Below, piece by piece: positions 43,717 through 52,582 of a stretch of 64,000 bases of DNA. Made by a program: the position numbers and the translations under genes. The notes beneath the pieces were generated by a model. That model worked only from the letters and a program-made list of their open reading frames with translations. It did not search any database and was not told the origin of the DNA. Positions within the stretch are counted from its first letter, which is position 1. Each line of letters begins with the position of its first letter. Origin of the DNA: Asaia bogorensis (GTDB lineage: Bacteria; Pseudomonadota; Alphaproteobacteria; Acetobacterales; Acetobacteraceae); NCBI RefSeq assembly GCF_900465345.1, contig NZ_UEGO01000032.1, positions 20,747 to 84,746 on the forward strand. The letters run 5' to 3'.

Positions 43717-46053
43717 ATGTTGTCTCGTATGCTCGAACAGACGCTCCATCGCGCCCTTACCCTTGCGGGTGAGCGACGCCACGAATACGCAACCCTCGAA
43801 CATCTGCTGCTGGCCCTGACCGAAGACACGGACTCGGTGACGGTCTTCAAGGCCTGCGGAATCGACCTTGAGAAGCTCCGTGCCGATCTGACCGAATTTC
43901 TCGACAAGGATCTGGCGGGCCTTGCTTCCGACCGCCCCACCGAGCCCAAGCCGACAGCGGCTTTCCAGCGCGTCATTCAGCGCGCGGCGATCCATGTGCA
44001 GTCGACGGGCCGCGATGAGGTGACGGGCGCCAATGTGCTGGTTGCGCTCTTTGCCGAACGCGAAAGCCATGCCGTCTATTTCCTGCAGTTGCAGGACATG
44101 ACCCGGCTCGATGCCGTGAACTTCATCTCTCACGGCATTGCCAAGGCACCCGACAAATCCAGCCGCCGCACCCCGACCGGGTCGCGCGACAAGGAGGAAG
44201 GGGAACGTGAGGAGAAGCAGGGCAAGGCCGCCAAACCGCAGGAAGCGCTCGCCGCCTATTGCGTCGATCTCAACAAGCGTGCCGAGGAAGGCAAGATTGA
44301 CCCGCTGATCGGGCGTGACGGTGAGGTTGAGCGGACGATCCAGATCCTGTGCCGCCGCACCAAGAACAACCCTCTCTATGTGGGTGATCCGGGCGTGGGC
44401 AAGACAGCTATTGCCGAAGGGCTTGCCAAGCGCATCGTCGAGGGCGATGTGCCGGAGGTGCTGCTCGATGCGACGATCTTCTCGCTCGATATGGGCGCGC
44501 TGCTTGCTGGCACCCGCTATCGTGGTGATTTCGAGGAACGTCTCAAGGCGGTGGTAACGGAGCTGGACCAGACGCCAGGCGCCATCCTGTTCATTGATGA
44601 GATCCACACCGTGATTGGCGCAGGTGCGACGTCGGGTGGGGCAATGGATGCGTCCAACCTGCTCAAGCCCGCACTGGCAGCCGGTACGCTGCGTTGCATC
44701 GGCTCAACCACCTACAAGGAATACCGTCAGCATTTTGAGAAGGACCGTGCGCTCGTGCGTCGGTTCCAGAAAATCGACGTCCCCGAGCCGTCGATCAGCG
44801 ATACAATCAAGATCCTGCGCGGGCTCAAGGGCAATTACGAGCGCCATCACAAGGTCCGTTACACCGATGACGCCCTGAAGGCAGCGGTCGAGCTTTCGGC
44901 CAAATACATGCATGACCGCAAACTGCCGGATAAGGCGATCGACATCATCGACGAAGCCGGTGCGTCGCGTATGCTCCTGCCCGAAAGCAAGCGCCGCAAG
45001 ACGGTCACGCTCAAGGACATTGAAGAGATCGTGGCTAAGATCGCGCGTATTCCGCCCAAATCGGTCTCAACCGATGACCGCGAAACGCTTCGCCTTCTTT
45101 CCCGTGATCTGAAGAACATGGTGTTCGGTCAGGATACGGCGATCGAAGCCCTCAGCTCTGCCATCAAGCTGGCCCGTGCCGGTCTGCGTGATCCTGAAAA
45201 GCCTATCGGAAACTACCTGTTCTCCGGACCGACTGGCGTGGGCAAGACCGAAGTGGCGAAGCAGCTTGCCGCCTCGTTGGGTGTCGAACTGATCCGCTTC
45301 GACATGTCGGAATATATGGAGCGTCACTCCATTTCACGCCTGATTGGCGCGCCACCAGGGTATGTGGGGTTCGATCAGGGCGGTTTGCTGACGGATGCGA
45401 TCGACCAGCATCCCCATGCGGTGCTTCTGCTCGATGAAATCGAAAAGGCGCATCCTGAACTCTATAATATCCTGCTTCAGGTCATGGATCATGGCCGTCT
45501 GACCGACCATAACGGCAAGACCATTGACTTCCGTAATGTCATCCTGATCATGACGACCAATGCGGGCGCGGCCGATCTAAGCAAGGAAGCTGTCGGGTTT
45601 GGCCGGACGGATCGTGTGGGTGAGGATGAAGACGCCATCAAGCGCCTGTTCACCCCGGAATTCCGTAACCGGCTTGATGCGATCATTCCGTTCGCCAATC
45701 TCACACCAGAGACTGTTGGCCGGGTGGTTGAGAAATTCGTGCTGCAGCTCGAAGCCCAACTGGCGGATCGTCATGTGACGATCGAGATCAGTTCTGCGGC
45801 CAAGGAGTGGCTGGCTGAGCGCGGCTATGACCGCCATTACGGCGCACGCCCATTGGGGCGCGTCATTCAGGACACGATCAAGAAGCCCCTCGCGGAGGAG
45901 CTATTGTTTGGCGCCCTGGCGAATGGCGGTGCGGTGCGTATCGGGCTCAAGGACAACGCGCTGCACTTCGACTTCCTCGAGGCCATACCGGCCACGCCGA
46001 AGAATGGTGAGGAAGATTCTGACGAGAAGTCGGAAGCGACCAGCGATAATTGA
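43717..46053 (+). CDS. clpA: ATP-dependent Clp protease ATP-binding subunit ClpA
   Basis: 778 aa from [14 protein letters not shown]; earlier in-frame ATG at 43663 is less likely. The N-domain (about 1-145) binds ClpS and substrates. First AAA+ with Walker [16 protein letters not shown] and Walker [15 protein letters not shown]; second AAA+ with [15 protein letters not shown] and [16 protein letters not shown]. The IGL-type ClpP-docking loop would lie before the second module's end. The C-terminus is acidic. Unfolds substrates for ClpP. Confidence 0.95.
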   Translation: MLSRMLEQTLHRALTLAGERRHEYATLEHLLLALTEDTDSVTVFKACGIDLEKLRADLTEFLDKDLAGLASDRPTEPKPTAAFQRVIQRAAIHVQSTGRDEVTGANVLVALFAERESHAVYFLQLQDMTRLDAVNFISHGIAKAPDKSSRRTPTGSRDKEEGEREEKQGKAAKPQEALAAYCVDLNKRAEEGKIDPLIGRDGEVERTIQILCRRTKNNPLYVGDPGVGKTAIAEGLAKRIVEGDVPEVLLDATIFSLDMGALLAGTRYRGDFEERLKAVVTELDQTPGAILFIDEIHTVIGAGATSGGAMDASNLLKPALAAGTLRCIGSTTYKEYRQHFEKDRALVRRFQKIDVPEPSISDTIKILRGLKGNYERHHKVRYTDDALKAAVELSAKYMHDRKLPDKAIDIIDEAGASRMLLPESKRRKTVTLKDIEEIVAKIARIPPKSVSTDDRETLRLLSRDLKNMVFGQDTAIEALSSAIKLARAGLRDPEKPIGNYLFSGPTGVGKTEVAKQLAASLGVELIRFDMSEYMERHSISRLIGAPPGYVGFDQGGLLTDAIDQHPHAVLLLDEIEKAHPELYNILLQVMDHGRLTDHNGKTIDFRNVILIMTTNAGAADLSKEAVGFGRTDRVGEDEDAIKRLFTPEFRNRLDAIIPFANLTPETVGRVVEKFVLQLEAQLADRHVTIEISSAAKEWLAERGYDRHYGARPLGRVIQDTIKKPLAEELLFGALANGGAVRIGLKDNALHFDFLEAIPATPKNGEEDSDEKSEATSDN

Positions 46054-46130
46054 CACCTCGCTCTTGTCTCGGTGGCTCACCGGGTGAGAGGAAAAACAGA
46101 ACGGCAGGCTCACAAGAAGCCAAAACGAAA

Positions 46131-46159
46131 AAGCGGTGGGAAAACCCACCGCTTTTTTT
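46131..46159 (+). terminator. Rho-independent terminator after clpA (bidirectional)
   Basis: AAGCGGTGGG-AAAA-CCCACCGCTT followed by TTTTT. It lies 78 bp past the clpA stop; the upstream A run also allows use by the converging DUF3465 gene, which ends at 46158. Confidence 0.9.
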
Positions 46160-46634
46160 ATTCGTAGCGTGTACCGTTTACGATGACATAACCGGGCGTT
46201 GCCCAATGTCGGCCTGTGCCGTGATGAGTCCAGTCAATGCCCTGACTGCGCGCAGAGTCGAAATAGTACCGGCCCACGACCTCTACCTGATCGCCCGGAT
46301 TGACCCATGGCCATGCCGGCGCGTTCATACGGTCGAGATCAGACACGATACGAATGGCCTGCCCGGGCGCCAGCTGCATGATGAAGTAGCCATGGACACC
46401 GCTGCGCGTATGACGCGAACGCGTGGTGACCGACAGGACTTTTCCGCAGACATGTTCAGGCAGGTCGACACGCGTCGGACCTGTTTGCAGGAAACCAGCC
46501 TGATCTGTCTGGAATTTCGCGTTATCACACTGGCCGTCTGCTGCCTGCGCAATTGCGGGAGCTACAGCGAAAGCCAGAGCGGCAAGCGCAGCGCCTCTCC
46601 AGCGCCGAAATGACTGAACCTGCATCAGCGTCAC
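46158..46634 (-). CDS. secreted DUF3465 protein
   Basis: 158 aa. A signal peptide (hydrophobic AALAALAFAVAPAIAQA, cleavage near residue 31) precedes the DUF3465 domain: VCGKVLSVTTRSRHTRSGVHGYFIMQLAPGQAIRIVSDLDRM, then PGDQVEVVGRYYFDSARSQGIDWTHHGTGRHW and GYVIVNGTRYE. The GxxHWTHH-like TH block is typical of the family. Function unknown; an OB-fold-like beta barrel is likely. Start could also be M4 (MQVQSFRRW). Stop overlaps the ClpA terminator. Confidence 0.8.
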   Translation of the reverse strand: MTLMQVQSFRRWRGAALAALAFAVAPAIAQAADGQCDNAKFQTDQAGFLQTGPTRVDLPEHVCGKVLSVTTRSRHTRSGVHGYFIMQLAPGQAIRIVSDLDRMNAPAWPWVNPGDQVEVVGRYYFDSARSQGIDWTHHGTGRHWATPGYVIVNGTRYE

Positions 46635-46843
46635 TTCTTGTGCAGTGTGTCTGGCTTGTGCGCAGCCTTAGCGCCAGTCTTGTCACTCTCGACCACAATT
46701 TTGGGATTATCCTTGGACGCTTTCACCTCATTGCTTTTGATCTTCATCGGCTTTGTAACCGTCTTGACCACATGACCCTCGGTTTCGCCGTTGCTCGTTT
46801 TCCAGGTGACATCATCACCCTTCTTGAAGTCCTTCGCTGACAT
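46631..46843 (-). CDS. DUF2945 (hypervirulence-associated Tudor-like) protein
   Basis: 70 aa from MSAKDFKKGDDVTWKTSNGETEGHV, the conserved start of DUF2945/HVA1 proteins: a small SH3/Tudor-like barrel followed by a Lys/Asp-rich tail. An upstream start at 46951 adds non-homologous residues and overlaps the neighbouring terminator region. Known only as small stress-linked cytosolic proteins; function unproven. Four-base overlap with the DUF3465 gene. Confidence 0.82.
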   Translation of the reverse strand: MSAKDFKKGDDVTWKTSNGETEGHVVKTVTKPMKIKSNEVKASKDNPKIVVESDKTGAKAAHKPDTLHKK

Positions 46844-46951
46844 GATGCCTGTCCTTGCTCTGCCCGGCGGGCGGTTGGGAAGGAAAATCCCGTGCAAGCC
46901 GAACGCAGGGTGAGGCTGGAATGTTGCCTGCCTCACCAACTGCGCAGACAT

Positions 46952-46983
46952 AAAAAAAGCCGCCCCGAGGGACGGCTTTTTTA
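46952..46983 (-). terminator. Rho-independent terminator after the HAD phosphatase gene
   Basis: Minus strand AAAAAAGCCGTCCCTCGGGGCGGCTTTTTTTA. A GC-rich stem with one G-U pair and a T tract, 22 bp beyond the stop at 47005. Confidence 0.85.
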
Positions 46984-47004
46984 CGAGTGGACGATCATCA
47001 AGCC

Positions 47005-47745
47005 TCAGGCAGCAATTGCCTTCGCGCCGGACTGCACATCCAGAATCTGCTTGAGGATCAGCGGAAATTCAGAAAGATGCCCGATGCGCAGCAGGCCAGG
47101 CCAGCTGGGAGCAGGCTTGCTGAGATCGCGCAGCAGCACACAGGCCATACCGGCGCGACGAGCGGCTTCAGCACCCGTGTCCGAATCCTCGAGTACGATG
47201 CAATTCTCAGGATGCACACCTTCCATCTCGGCTGCGTGCAAATAGAGATCGGGGCGCGGCTTTGGCATGTCGAGATCACGACCCGAATGGATCCGCTCAT
47301 CTTCAAGCAGCTCATCAAGCCCTGTGCTTGAGAACTTTGCTTCCATTTCAGCACCGGAAGAGTTCGAGCCAATACGGATGGGGAGGCCCAGATCATGCAC
47401 GCTCTGCAGCATGTCATGGGCGCCATCGATGGTTTCTGCTTCGGTCTCCATCATTTTGACGATGCGGTCCTGCATCATCATATCCCAGTTCTCGGGCATT
47501 TCAGTGCCGGTCTCACGGCCGATGCGCTCACCGATCTTCACAAGTTCACCACCCGTGAAAATCTTGTGGGCCTCATCGTTGGAAATATCCCAGCCATAAT
47601 GGCGGGCTTCTTCTGCCATCTTGGCTGTCGACAGATGCTCACCGTCAACCAACACGCCATCACAATCAAAAATGACGAGCTTCAGTGAGCCATCCTCACG
47701 AAGGGCTGCGGGGATATCGGTAGCATTAGCGGAAGCTACGGTCAT
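47005..47745 (-). CDS. HAD-superfamily hydrolase, beta-phosphoglucomutase/phosphatase type
   Basis: 246 aa from MTVASANATDIPAALRED. Motif I DCDGVLVDGE (nucleophile Asp about residue 26), motif II SNSS in IRIGSNSSGAEM, motif III Lys in DMPKPRPDLYL and motif IV EDSDTGAEAARRAG. The helical cap sits between motif I and II. Dephosphorylates a small phosphorylated metabolite; the substrate cannot be told from sequence. Monocistronic. Confidence 0.8.
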   Translation of the reverse strand: MTVASANATDIPAALREDGSLKLVIFDCDGVLVDGEHLSTAKMAEEARHYGWDISNDEAHKIFTGGELVKIGERIGRETGTEMPENWDMMMQDRIVKMMETEAETIDGAHDMLQSVHDLGLPIRIGSNSSGAEMEAKFSSTGLDELLEDERIHSGRDLDMPKPRPDLYLHAAEMEGVHPENCIVLEDSDTGAEAARRAGMACVLLRDLSKPAPSWPGLLRIGHLSEFPLILKQILDVQSGAKAIAA

Positions 47746-48268
47746 GATATTGTCCTCTCTCGGTTTGTGCGGGCACCGACCGGCGCTCTCTGCACACAGG
47801 GTTTGGGCAATCACGAAATCGTGTGTATGACCTTAAGATAAGCATGGAAACAAGAAATGCAAGGAAAAACGTCAAAATATATCTTGCTGAACAGAGAAGT
47901 GCTGGATTCTGCCAATGCAGCGCGCATAATCAAAGCAACCTCAGGCGTCACATATTTAACGTTACGCGCGTTAGTTTTAGACTTTTCCCGATACTCATGA
48001 CAGAAACATGACAAACCTGCCATCAAAGAAATGGATTCCTGTTTTTTACTTTTTCTATACAATAGATCTTTGATAATCACTTGAAGAGACCAAGCGCAAG
48101 AGCTCGAGGCCCTGCAGGCATCTGGCCCGCTTCAATAATCGCAGGTTCGTGATGAAGAGCGCCAAACCGGCTCACCGGTTTTGCCGTCACAGCATGAAGT
48201 TTTCGTAGCCCGGGCGTTAGTTTCAAGACTACGTTGTCGTTGCGCCACCTGAAACGCGAATTAGGATC
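47746..48268. other. gene-free stretch between two HAD hydrolase genes
   Basis: About 520 bp with locally lower GC than the neighbours. Short frames do not look like proteins. It holds a small hairpin, AAACCGG-CTCA-CCGGTTT, at 48164-48181 followed by TGCC, which might be a weak terminator for the downstream-lying HAD gene on the minus strand. Confidence 0.45.
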
Positions 48269-48973
48269 CTATCGCGCATAGCGCACGAGATAGTCTCTGG
48301 CGACGTCGAGACTTTCCACGATGGCAAGAGCGTTCGCTCTCGCAAAATCGTCTGGCTCAGCCAGATCCGGCACCATGATGACGCGCATACCTGCTGCAAC
48401 CGCGGCCCTGACGCCCACTGACGAATCCTCGAGCGCGAGACACAGTTCGGCCGTTACGCCAATCCGGGAGGCAGCCAGCGTATAGGGTTCAGGATCCGGC
48501 TTGCCGTGGGTCACATCGTCACGCGTCACAACGGCGTCGAAACGCTGTGTCATGGCAAGGATGGCAAGATGATCTGTGGCGCGCCCATGACTCGATGACG
48601 TGGCAATTGCGCGCGGAATATTTCTGGCATCGAGCAGATCGAGAAGATCGAGAGCGCCTGGCTTCAGCCGCAAGTGACCCTGTCCGACCATTTCTGACAG
48701 GCATTCCTCCTGCAATGCGAGGAACCTTTCCGCTTGCGCTGCTGCACCGCAATGCATTGCAAGGAGCTCAAGGCACCTGTCCTCAGAAAGGCCTATCATG
48801 GCGTTCGCAAGAGATACAGGCAGGGGGAAACCGCATTGTCGTGCAGCCCTCATGGAGGCCTCTATACCGAGCGATTCACTGTCCAGCAGTAGGCCGTCCA
48901 TGTCCAAAATCACACCGCGAACCGACATCTGTGGGGTGGTGATCAGGGATTCGGGCAGGGCTTTTGTAACCAT
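48269..48973 (-). CDS. HAD-superfamily hydrolase, second copy (phosphoglycolate/phosphoglucomutase-like)
   Basis: 234 aa from MVTKALPESLITTPQMSVRG. Motif I ILDMDGLLLDSE (DMDGxxxDSE, nucleophile about residue 25), motif II ATSSSH, motif III HGKPDPEPY and motif IV EDSSVGVRAAVAAGM. The DMDG(L/V)LxDSE form is shared by beta-phosphoglucomutase and yniC-type sugar phosphatases. It is only distantly related in sequence to the neighbouring HAD protein. Substrate unknown. Confidence 0.8.
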   Translation of the reverse strand: MVTKALPESLITTPQMSVRGVILDMDGLLLDSESLGIEASMRAARQCGFPLPVSLANAMIGLSEDRCLELLAMHCGAAAQAERFLALQEECLSEMVGQGHLRLKPGALDLLDLLDARNIPRAIATSSSHGRATDHLAILAMTQRFDAVVTRDDVTHGKPDPEPYTLAASRIGVTAELCLALEDSSVGVRAAVAAGMRVIMVPDLAEPDDFARANALAIVESLDVARDYLVRYAR

Positions 48974-49237
48974 CTCGCGTCTCTTTCGCAGCAGATCCGA
49001 TGCTGCGACCCCCAGAGAATCTTCTCTTCGACCAGAGACTGGCAAGCAGCAGCGGCGACCCGCCGCTCTCATGCAGACGGGTAACTGGGTCCTATCAACG
49101 CGTGCATACAACCCGTTTGGGGCTTAACGATGTCGCGCACCGGCTGTTCGCATGGTGCTGCCCATCCCTCGTTCACAACCGCGCTACCGCAAGGGCGCGT
49201 TCGTGAACGAGGGGGCTGAATACCCGACCTAGTGCAT

Positions 49238-49543
49238 TCAAGCTCCCTGTCGCCCACCAGGTGAATGAGGCGCCTGATGGTGGGTCGCTCTGTAAAGCAC
49301 CCACTCCTCAACCACGCGTCCATAGGCCAGGTGGCAATAACCTACCTCACCATCTTTCTCATGTCGGATCTCGAGCTTACCGCCCTGCTCCTTGCAATAA
49401 ACGGAAGCGGGATTGGCCAGATAGGCAGCTTTCGCCGGTCTATCGTCCTGCGCGCATCCTGCAAGCACTGATGTCAGAAGCACTGTGAACAACACGATGA
49501 AGCGGGGGAAACCTTGTCTCCTTGTTTGACGCAATCTGATCAT
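49238..49543 (-). CDS. DUF333 lipoprotein
   Basis: 101 aa from MIRLRQTRRQGFPRF. Lipoprotein signal with lipobox LAGC (Cys about residue 29). The mature part has the DUF333 pattern LANPASVYCKEQGGKLEIRHEKDGEVGYCHLAYGRVVEEWVLYR, with two cysteines likely disulphide-linked. Anchored to a membrane facing the periplasm. Function unknown; sometimes mislabelled haemolysin. Confidence 0.85.
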   Translation of the reverse strand: MIRLRQTRRQGFPRFIVLFTVLLTSVLAGCAQDDRPAKAAYLANPASVYCKEQGGKLEIRHEKDGEVGYCHLAYGRVVEEWVLYRATHHQAPHSPGGRQGA

Positions 49544-50303
49544 GACATGTGTCTCTCTCACGCAGTTATCTATCCACAGCGTCTGGTGATGAACCATGTC
49601 AGGTGCCACGTCGAGGGCTGTTCACGCATCCGGGTCCGCCTGTCTGCAAGACCGGATCATGATTTGCATGCAGGAAGGAAACCAATACCTATAAAAAGCT
49701 CGTTGCGGGCAGTCATGTGTAAATGGCAACGCGCAAGATCTCCATCATACCGGGCCCGGAACCGTTGGTGGCGTCTTCAGCCTCGCTATCAAGAGCGTAT
49801 AGGCTTGCCCGCTGTACAGGCCAATTGACCCACTAGAAGGCGCCACGACACATTACGCTGCATCGCTCGCTCGCCCACAGAGCTTTCACCTGTCGACATT
49901 GCCGCGATTATGGTGGCGCCGCGAAGAACGGCAGTGACCATCCTGAAACCCGGGGTATGTTTACCGCCAAAAGGGGGCATAATCCGGTTGGTGATGCTAC
50001 CTGGCCCGGGCGAGAAGCTTGGCAGATAGACGACGATTATCCGGGAAGAGCAACGCACAGACTGCCCTATCGGGATTTTCGATGATGCTTGCGATGAAAA
50101 AGTCCCCCAGAAACCTTCTCCGCCCGGATTCTCCCAACCTCAAGCTTGTGCCGGTTATGGTCAGCCAATGGGTGACTGCACTGCTCGTCCGCCTCGCCTC
50201 ACCGTAGCGTGTTCGATGTCACTCAAACTTGTGCGCTTCTCCCTCTTCCTCCCGTTTCTGATCCCTCGTTCAGTATGCCGCCTATGGGTCGCCTCACAGG
50301 GAG
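49544..50303. other. gene-free stretch before the dehydrogenase pair
   Basis: About 760 bp. Several short frames on both strands have no recognisable features. It should carry the promoter of the downstream dehydrogenase; I could not pick a convincing -35/-10 pair. Confidence 0.4.
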
Positions 50304-50333
50304 GTGACGCAGGATCTCATAAGGACAATCGGA

Positions 50334-51125
50334 ATGGATCTGGGTCTCAAGGATAAAGTTGCCGTCATCACAGGCGGTAGTGTCGGTATAGGCCTTGCTG
50401 TGGCGGAAGGTCTGGCCCGTGAGGGTGCTCACATCGTCATGGTGGCACGCGACAAGGAGCGGCTGACAGAAGCAGCTTCGAAGCTTGCGGCAAGCTTTGG
50501 TGTGCGCTGCCTGCCTGTTGCTGCCGATGTAACCACGAGCGAGGGTATCGAAAGCATTGTGCGTGAAACTGAATCTGCCTTTGGTGGTGCGGATATCCTC
50601 GTCAACAATGCCGGGACGGGCTCGAACGAGACCATCATGGAAGCCTCTGACGAGAAGTGGCAGTTCTACTGGGATCTGCACGTCATGGCGGCCATTCGCC
50701 TGGCACGCGGCCTCGTGCCCAGCATGAAAAAACGCGGTGGCGGCGCCATCATTCATAATGCTTCCATCTGTGCAGCCCAGCCGCTGTGGTACGAGCCGAT
50801 CTACAACGTCACCAAAGCAGCTTTGATGATGTTCTCGAAAACCCTCTCGACAGAGGTGATCAAGGACAATATCCGCGTGAACTGCGTCAATCCGGGCCTG
50901 ATCCTGACGCCTGACTGGATCAAGACAGCCAAGCAACTGACCAGCGAGAGCGGTGGTGACTGGGAAGCCTATCTGCAAGGCGTTGCCGACGAACATGCCC
51001 CTATCAAGCGCTTTGGATCACCCGAGGAACTGGCTAATTTCTTTGTGTTCCTGTGCTCGGATAAGGCTTCCTACAGCGTGGGGTCATCCTATTTCGTCGA
51101 TGGCGGGATGCTTAAAACCCTTTGA
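50334..51125 (+). CDS. short-chain dehydrogenase/reductase, substrate unknown
   Basis: 263 aa from the ATG at 50334 (MDLGLKDKVAVITGG); a GTG at 50304 is in frame. Classic SDR: cofactor loop TGGSVGIG (about 13-20), NNAG (about 89), catalytic S in HNASICAAQ, YNVTK (Tyr/Lys about 161-165), and the C-terminal PGLILTPDW, DKASYSVGSSYFVDGG. ARDKERL after the second strand suggests NADP(H) preference. Lies 137 bp before a xylitol-dehydrogenase-like gene, so a sugar/polyol or ketone substrate is plausible. Confidence 0.8.
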   Translation: MDLGLKDKVAVITGGSVGIGLAVAEGLAREGAHIVMVARDKERLTEAASKLAASFGVRCLPVAADVTTSEGIESIVRETESAFGGADILVNNAGTGSNETIMEASDEKWQFYWDLHVMAAIRLARGLVPSMKKRGGGAIIHNASICAAQPLWYEPIYNVTKAALMMFSKTLSTEVIKDNIRVNCVNPGLILTPDWIKTAKQLTSESGGDWEAYLQGVADEHAPIKRFGSPEELANFFVFLCSDKASYSVGSSYFVDGGMLKTL

Positions 51126-51262
51126 TGCATAGCAATGCGAAAGCGCTGCTATGCTGCTAGTTATCAGGAACCGACCCGCGCCTATGCCGCTGAAGGCAAG
51201 GCAGGGTCTTTCGGCGCATCCCGGTCGAAAGGCCGGGATGCGACCATGAAGGATGACAACCA

Positions 51263-52063
51263 ATGAGTGAGACGAAACGTTTCGCTGGCAAGACAGCTCT
51301 CGTGACCGGTGCCGCTGGCAATATCGGCCTCGCTGTGGCGCGCCGTCTGGCGAAAGAAGGCAGCCACGTCGTGCTGCTCGATCTCGATCAGGGCAAACTT
51401 GACGAAGCGGCGAAGCAGCTCGCCGAGCATGGCGTGAAGGTCAAGACGGTGGTTTGTGACGTCACGAACTACGCCAGCGTTGAGGAAGCTGTCGACTACG
51501 CCGAGAAGAATGTCGGTGCGATCGACCTGTTGTTCAATAATGCCGGTTATCAGGGTGCCTTCGCACCGATTCACGAGTACCCCGTTGAGGATTTCCAGCG
51601 CGTCGTTGATATCGATCTGGTCGGGGCGTTTCACGTACTGCGTGCCGTATCGCGCCGCATGGTCGCCCGCCGTTCGGGCAGCATTGTAAATACAGCCAGC
51701 ATGGCAGGTTTGCAGGGCCCGCCGAATATGGGTGCCTATGGCTCATCGAAATTCGGTGTGGTCGGGCTGACTCAGGTTGCGTCAAAGGACCTCGCTCCTC
51801 ACAATATCCGGGTCAACGGTATTGCCCCTGCCCTCATGGGCCCTGGCTTCATGTGGGACCGCCAGACCGAGTTGCAGGCTGCTACCAACACGCAATATTT
51901 CTCAACCGATCCCGAAACAGTAAAAAAGGAGATGGTTGCAGGTGTACCGATGCGCCGTCTCGGAGATATCGAGGAAATTCCCGGCACCGTGGCTTTTCTG
52001 CTGAGCGACGATGCGAGCTACATTACAGGCGTGACCATGCCGATTTCGGGCGGCATCCTCTGA
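51263..52063 (+). CDS. NAD-dependent xylitol dehydrogenase-like SDR
   Basis: 266 aa. SDR motifs: VTGAAGNIGLAVARRLAKEG (cofactor loop), LLDLDQGKL with an Asp favouring NAD, NNAGYQGAF, STASMAGLQGPPNMGAYGSSK (catalytic Ser/Tyr/Lys) and RVNGIAPALMGPGFMWDRQTELQ. The segments NNAGYQGAFAP, GPPNM-AYG-SK, MGPGFMW and QYFSTDP are, from memory, nearly the same as in the xylitol dehydrogenase of Gluconobacter oxydans (xylitol to D-xylulose, NAD). This suggests polyol oxidation, typical of acetic acid bacteria. A search is needed to confirm substrate. Confidence 0.75.
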   Translation: MSETKRFAGKTALVTGAAGNIGLAVARRLAKEGSHVVLLDLDQGKLDEAAKQLAEHGVKVKTVVCDVTNYASVEEAVDYAEKNVGAIDLLFNNAGYQGAFAPIHEYPVEDFQRVVDIDLVGAFHVLRAVSRRMVARRSGSIVNTASMAGLQGPPNMGAYGSSKFGVVGLTQVASKDLAPHNIRVNGIAPALMGPGFMWDRQTELQAATNTQYFSTDPETVKKEMVAGVPMRRLGDIEEIPGTVAFLLSDDASYITGVTMPISGGIL

Positions 52064-52080
52064 TATTTTCAAGCTCGAGC

Positions 52081-52112
52081 TGGGCGCGACGCAGGAAACA
52101 TCGTCGCGCCCA
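52081..52112. terminator. strong hairpin between converging genes, probable terminator
   Basis: TGGGCGCGACG and CGTCGCGCCCA form a perfect 11-bp stem with a 10-nt loop in the 69-bp gap between two converging genes. There is no T tract, so termination is inferred from location. Confidence 0.55.
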
Positions 52113-52132
52113 GGTCAGCCGCAATCCAACCG

Positions 52133-52582
52133 TCAGGCTTCGCTCGACCAGCGCAAACGCAGATGTTCGGATGTCGCAAGGCTTGAAGGTCTTGGGACTG
52201 ATGGGGGAGGATCGAACACACCTTCAGAGAGATAACGCAACGCATTGACGACGCCAGCATGGGAGAAAGGCTTGGCGATCACCCCATGAGCTCCCGAAAA
52301 ATCTTCCGGTATCTTCGAAACATTTGCTGTCAGGAAGACAATCAGGGCCTCCGGCCATCTCTGGCGAATATGTGCGCAGACCTCAAAACCGTTTGACCCC
52401 TCGGCAAGGTGGAGATCGACCAGCGCCAACTGCGGACTGATCTGATCGGGAAGCGCCTTAACCTCCTGCAGAGAAGCAGCTGCCCCAACGACTTCATGAC
52501 CACTATCTCGGATAAGCGCTTCCATATCCATCGCGATGATCATTTCGTCCTCGACGATGAGGACATCCATGGGAACTGCCAT
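52133..52582 (-). CDS. single-domain response regulator (receiver protein)
   Basis: 149 aa. Receiver fold with acidic pair ED in VLIVEDEMIIA, phospho-acceptor Asp in LALVDLHLAEG (about residue 56), Thr in FLTANV (about 84), and Lys in VIAKPF (about 102). A 35-residue Pro/Ser-rich tail carries no output domain. Start overlaps the kinase stop, so it is the kinase's cognate partner. Such stand-alone receivers paired with HWE/HisKA_2 kinases often act as phosphate sinks or in general-stress signalling. GARD-like output is absent. Confidence 0.88.
   Translation of the reverse strand: MAVPMDVLIVEDEMIIAMDMEALIRDSGHEVVGAAASLQEVKALPDQISPQLALVDLHLAEGSNGFEVCAHIRQRWPEALIVFLTANVSKIPEDFSGAHGVIAKPFSHAGVVNALRYLSEGVFDPPPSVPRPSSLATSEHLRLRWSSEA

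Noticed and set aside
47811..48080. 89-aa minus-strand frame between the HAD genes
   Set aside because: Low-complexity, odd residue use, no ribosome site or family.
49789..50058. 89-aa minus-strand frame before the dehydrogenase pair
   Set aside because: No recognisable feature; isolated and without translation signals.
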